NCBI RefSeq assembly: GCF_004137245.1
Contig: NZ_SDWS01000008.1
Coordinates: forward strand, 161,448 to 225,447
Direction of reading: 5' to 3'
From: Nocardioides glacieisoli
GTDB taxonomy: Bacteria > Actinomycetota > Actinomycetes > Propionibacteriales > Nocardioidaceae
DNA: 64,000 nucleotides
The notes beneath the pieces were generated by a model, which was not told where the DNA came from, made no database searches, and saw nothing but the letters and a program-made list of their open reading frames with translations. The translations under genes and the position numbers were made by a program. Shown in pieces: positions 62,183 through 64,000 of the stretch. Within the stretch, counting starts at the first letter, position 1; every line of letters begins with the position of its first letter.

Positions 62183-62641
62183 GTGACCGACCTGCTCAAC
62201 GCCCTCTTCCACGCCGTGGCCTACGCCCTCGTCGGCGGAGCGATGCTCGTCGCCGCCTACTACGTGCTCGACCTCGCGACGCCGGGCCACCTCGGCACCC
62301 ACCTGCGCGGCGTCGACGAGAACGGCATGGAGTCCGTCCACGCCCACTCGCGCTCCGCCGGCGTCGTCACGTCGGCCTGGCTGTTGTCCAACGCCGCGGT
62401 GCTGTTCACCGCGATCTGGACCAACGGGGAGACGTCGCTCGGCTGGGCGCTCGGCTGGACCGTCGCCTTCGGCGTGGTCGGCATCGTCCTCAACACGATC
62501 ATGTTCTTCGCCATCGAGGCCATCACGCCCGGAAGCCTGCGCACGATCGTGACCGAGCCCGGACCGGTGCGTCCGCTCGCCTACGTCGCCGCCTCCGTGG
62601 CCGTCTCGGTCGGCGCCATCGTGTGCGCCAGCATCGCCTGA
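62183..62641 (+). CDS. DUF350-family membrane protein
   Basis: The 152-residue membrane protein has about four hydrophobic segments (residues about 8-30, 58-80, 85-108 and 128-148) and the DUF350 pattern GGAMLVAAYYVLDLATPGHL followed by a second repeat with an NTIMFFAIEAITPGSL stretch. Each half pairs two helices with a short polar loop holding a Pro-Gly. Its function is unknown, but DUF350 genes repeatedly accompany YgiB-like lipoproteins and glutathionylspermidine-synthase-like ATP-grasp enzymes. AGGAG lies 5 bases before GTG 62183. Confidence 0.85.
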   Translation: MTDLLNALFHAVAYALVGGAMLVAAYYVLDLATPGHLGTHLRGVDENGMESVHAHSRSAGVVTSAWLLSNAAVLFTAIWTNGETSLGWALGWTVAFGVVGIVLNTIMFFAIEAITPGSLRTIVTEPGPVRPLAYVAASVAVSVGAIVCASIA

Positions 62642-62659
62642 GCGGGCGGGACACCCACC

Positions 62660-63922
62660 ATGTGGCGGCACCGGTCGCGGGCGCGCGAGGGCTGGCGCGA
62701 GCGCGTCGTCGAGCAGGGCCTGGTCTTCCCCACCACGAAGATGCCGGACGGCTCCGAGCTGCCCTACTGGAACGAGGACGCCTGGTACGAGGTGACCATG
62801 GAGGAGGTCGACGCCCTCGAGGTCGCCACCGAGGAGCTGTGGGCGATGTGCCTGCAGGCGGTGACCCACATGGCCACGACGATGACCGACGAGCGGCTCG
62901 GCCTGCCTGCGGGCTCGATCGACGTCGTACGCCGCTCGATCGAGGCCGGTGACCCGGCGCTCTACGCGCGCTTCGACCTGGCCTACGGCGCCGACGGCGC
63001 GATCAAGATGCTCGAGATCAACGGCGACACCCCCACCGGACTCGTGGAGACCGGCGTCATCCAGTGGAAGTGGATGGAGGACGTGATGCCGGAGATGGAC
63101 CAGTGGAACTCGGTCCACGACCGGTTGGTCGAGACCTGGCGCACGCTGCGCCGCTCCGGGCACTTCGACGGCGACCGGATGCACTTCCTCTACGACCTGG
63201 GCGAGGAGGACTCCTACGACGGCGGCGAGATGGAGATGACCGTCCACTACCTGATGGACACCGCCGTGCAGGCCGGCTGGCTCGCGCTCGCCCACCCGAT
63301 GGCCGAGGTCGGCTGGAACCCCGACGACCGTGAGTACCGCGACGTGCACGACGAGCCGGTCCGCAACGCGTTCAAGCTCTACGCGTGGGAGGCGATGCTC
63401 GCCGAGCCCTTCGGCCGGATGATCGTCGACCGGGCCGAGGCGAGGCCGGTCAGGTGGGTGGAGCCCGCGTGGAAGGCGCTGCTCAGCACCAAGGCGCTCC
63501 TGCCGGTCCTGTGGGAGCTCTTCCCGCGCCACCGTCTCCTGCTGCCGGCGTACTTCGACGAGCCGCGCGACCTCGAGCGCTGGGTCGCCAAGCCCCTCCA
63601 CGGGCGCGAGGGCGACAACATCCGCATCCACCTCGACGACATGATCGAGGACGTCGTGATGCCGGGCGGCTACGGAGAGGAGGGCTGGGTCTACCAGGCC
63701 TACACCGACCTGCCGAGCTTCGAGGGCAACCGTGTCGTGCTCGGCTCGTGGATCGTCGGCGGCGAGGCCGCCGGCATGCTGGTCCGCGAGTCCGACGGGA
63801 TGGTCACCGACTACTTCTCCCGCGTCGCGCCGCACGTCATCTCCGACGGGTTGGCGCCGACCGAGGCGCAGGTCGCCCAGTGGCTGGCGGAGCGGGTCGG
63901 CCCGGACGCGCCGACGCTCTAG
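62660..63922 (+). CDS. Glutathionylspermidine-synthase-like ATP-grasp enzyme
   Basis: The 420-residue enzyme matches the synthetase half of E. coli Gss and YgiC/YjfC: FDLAYGADGAIKMLEINGDTPTGLVE (the substrate/Mg-binding region), WKALLSTKALLPVLWELFPRH, and AKPLHGREGDNI (ATP-binding Lys/Gly loop) followed by YQAYTDLPSF. There is no amidase domain. It would form an amide bond between a carboxyl group and an amine using ATP. Actinobacteria generally lack glutathione, so the natural substrates are probably not glutathione and spermidine; ligation to a peptide tail has been proposed for related clusters. It is the last gene of the K+ channel unit. Confidence 0.85.
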   Translation: MWRHRSRAREGWRERVVEQGLVFPTTKMPDGSELPYWNEDAWYEVTMEEVDALEVATEELWAMCLQAVTHMATTMTDERLGLPAGSIDVVRRSIEAGDPALYARFDLAYGADGAIKMLEINGDTPTGLVETGVIQWKWMEDVMPEMDQWNSVHDRLVETWRTLRRSGHFDGDRMHFLYDLGEEDSYDGGEMEMTVHYLMDTAVQAGWLALAHPMAEVGWNPDDREYRDVHDEPVRNAFKLYAWEAMLAEPFGRMIVDRAEARPVRWVEPAWKALLSTKALLPVLWELFPRHRLLLPAYFDEPRDLERWVAKPLHGREGDNIRIHLDDMIEDVVMPGGYGEEGWVYQAYTDLPSFEGNRVVLGSWIVGGEAAGMLVRESDGMVTDYFSRVAPHVISDGLAPTEAQVAQWLAERVGPDAPTL

Positions 63923-63940
63923 CTGTTCTGACCACGGACG

Positions 63941-64000
63941 TTAGGTACGGCGTTTCTGCTTGGCGATGACGAAGACCTCCGAGTGAGGTGTGGAGCTACC
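63941..64000 (-). CDS. C-terminal fragment of a truncated gene
   Basis: Only the last 19 codons and a TAA (63941-63943) are inside the window. The translated tail, HSEVFVIAKQKRRT, resembles the final beta-strand of class I methyltransferases, but the fragment is too short to identify. It is convergent with the ATP-grasp gene across an 18-base gap. Confidence 0.35.
   Translation of the reverse strand, partial: GSSTPHSEVFVIAKQKRRT

Overview
The window is about 72% G+C, with GTG starts common and many gene pairs overlapping by 1-8 bases. The gene content (leucine-catabolic carboxylase, AlkB-rubredoxin fusion, polyphosphate glucokinase, Aat, SNF2/SWIM pair, RTX proteins) points to a free-living actinobacterium, most likely Nocardioides or a close relative (Nocardioidaceae). 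That placement is inference from gene content. I saw no rRNA, tRNA, CRISPR array, prophage or complete insertion sequence. The only mobile-looking item is a 168-bp MITE-like element at 51761-51928.

Layout. 1-3.6 kb: the 3' end of a secreted DD-peptidase-like gene, a LysE exporter, a TerC protein behind a yybP-ykoY (Mn2+) riboswitch, and an FAD disulfide oxidoreductase. 3.6-10.3 kb: a divergent catabolic locus. An amidohydrolase and an IclR regulator face a CaiB CoA-transferase, a citryl-CoA-lyase-like protein, LigB- and LigA-type extradiol dioxygenase subunits and a frameshifted alcohol dehydrogenase. Two identical-type palindromes lie between the two arms. 10.2-16.1 kb: AAA ATPase, zwf, an Fpg/Nei glycosylase, a ClpX-type zinc finger/HTH protein, a lipoprotein and aat. 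16.1-19.5 kb: two RTX proteins flanking an EcsC-family protein, followed by palindromic repeats. 19.7-23.2 kb: an overlapping trio of two sulfotransferases and a middle protein that looks like their P-loop-less paralogue. 23.2-30.4 kb: leucine catabolism (methylcrotonyl-CoA carboxylase, HMG-CoA lyase), a NarL-type two-component pair, and a TetR regulator whose promoter carries the same operator as the leucine operon.

30.5-44.4 kb: ferritin, SWIM protein with SNF2 helicase, M19 dipeptidase, DHA2 transporter, a RecQ helicase fused to a phosphoribosyltransferase-like domain, a sigma factor with an upstream anti-sigma-like protein, an SGNH hydrolase, a ComB-like phosphatase and a collagen-like exported protein. 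44.4-51.9 kb: M13 peptidase, secreted propeller-like protein, quinone oxidoreductase, M15 lipoprotein, DHA2 transporter and the MITE. 51.9-60.8 kb: TetR plus AlkB-rubredoxin, alkaline-phosphatase-family enzyme, ppgK, MarR/MMPL pair and malic enzyme. 60.8-64 kb: a small GNAT protein, then a four-gene unit of K+ channel, YgiB-like lipoprotein, DUF350 protein and glutathionylspermidine-synthase-like ATP-grasp enzyme.

A recurring signal is a TANNNT -10 box placed 6-7 bases before the start codon with no Shine-Dalgarno. I count 17 such genes, which I read as leaderless transcripts and used to set several starts. The least explained units are the LigAB/CaiB/citryl-CoA-lyase locus and the K+ channel/YgiB/DUF350/ATP-grasp operon.
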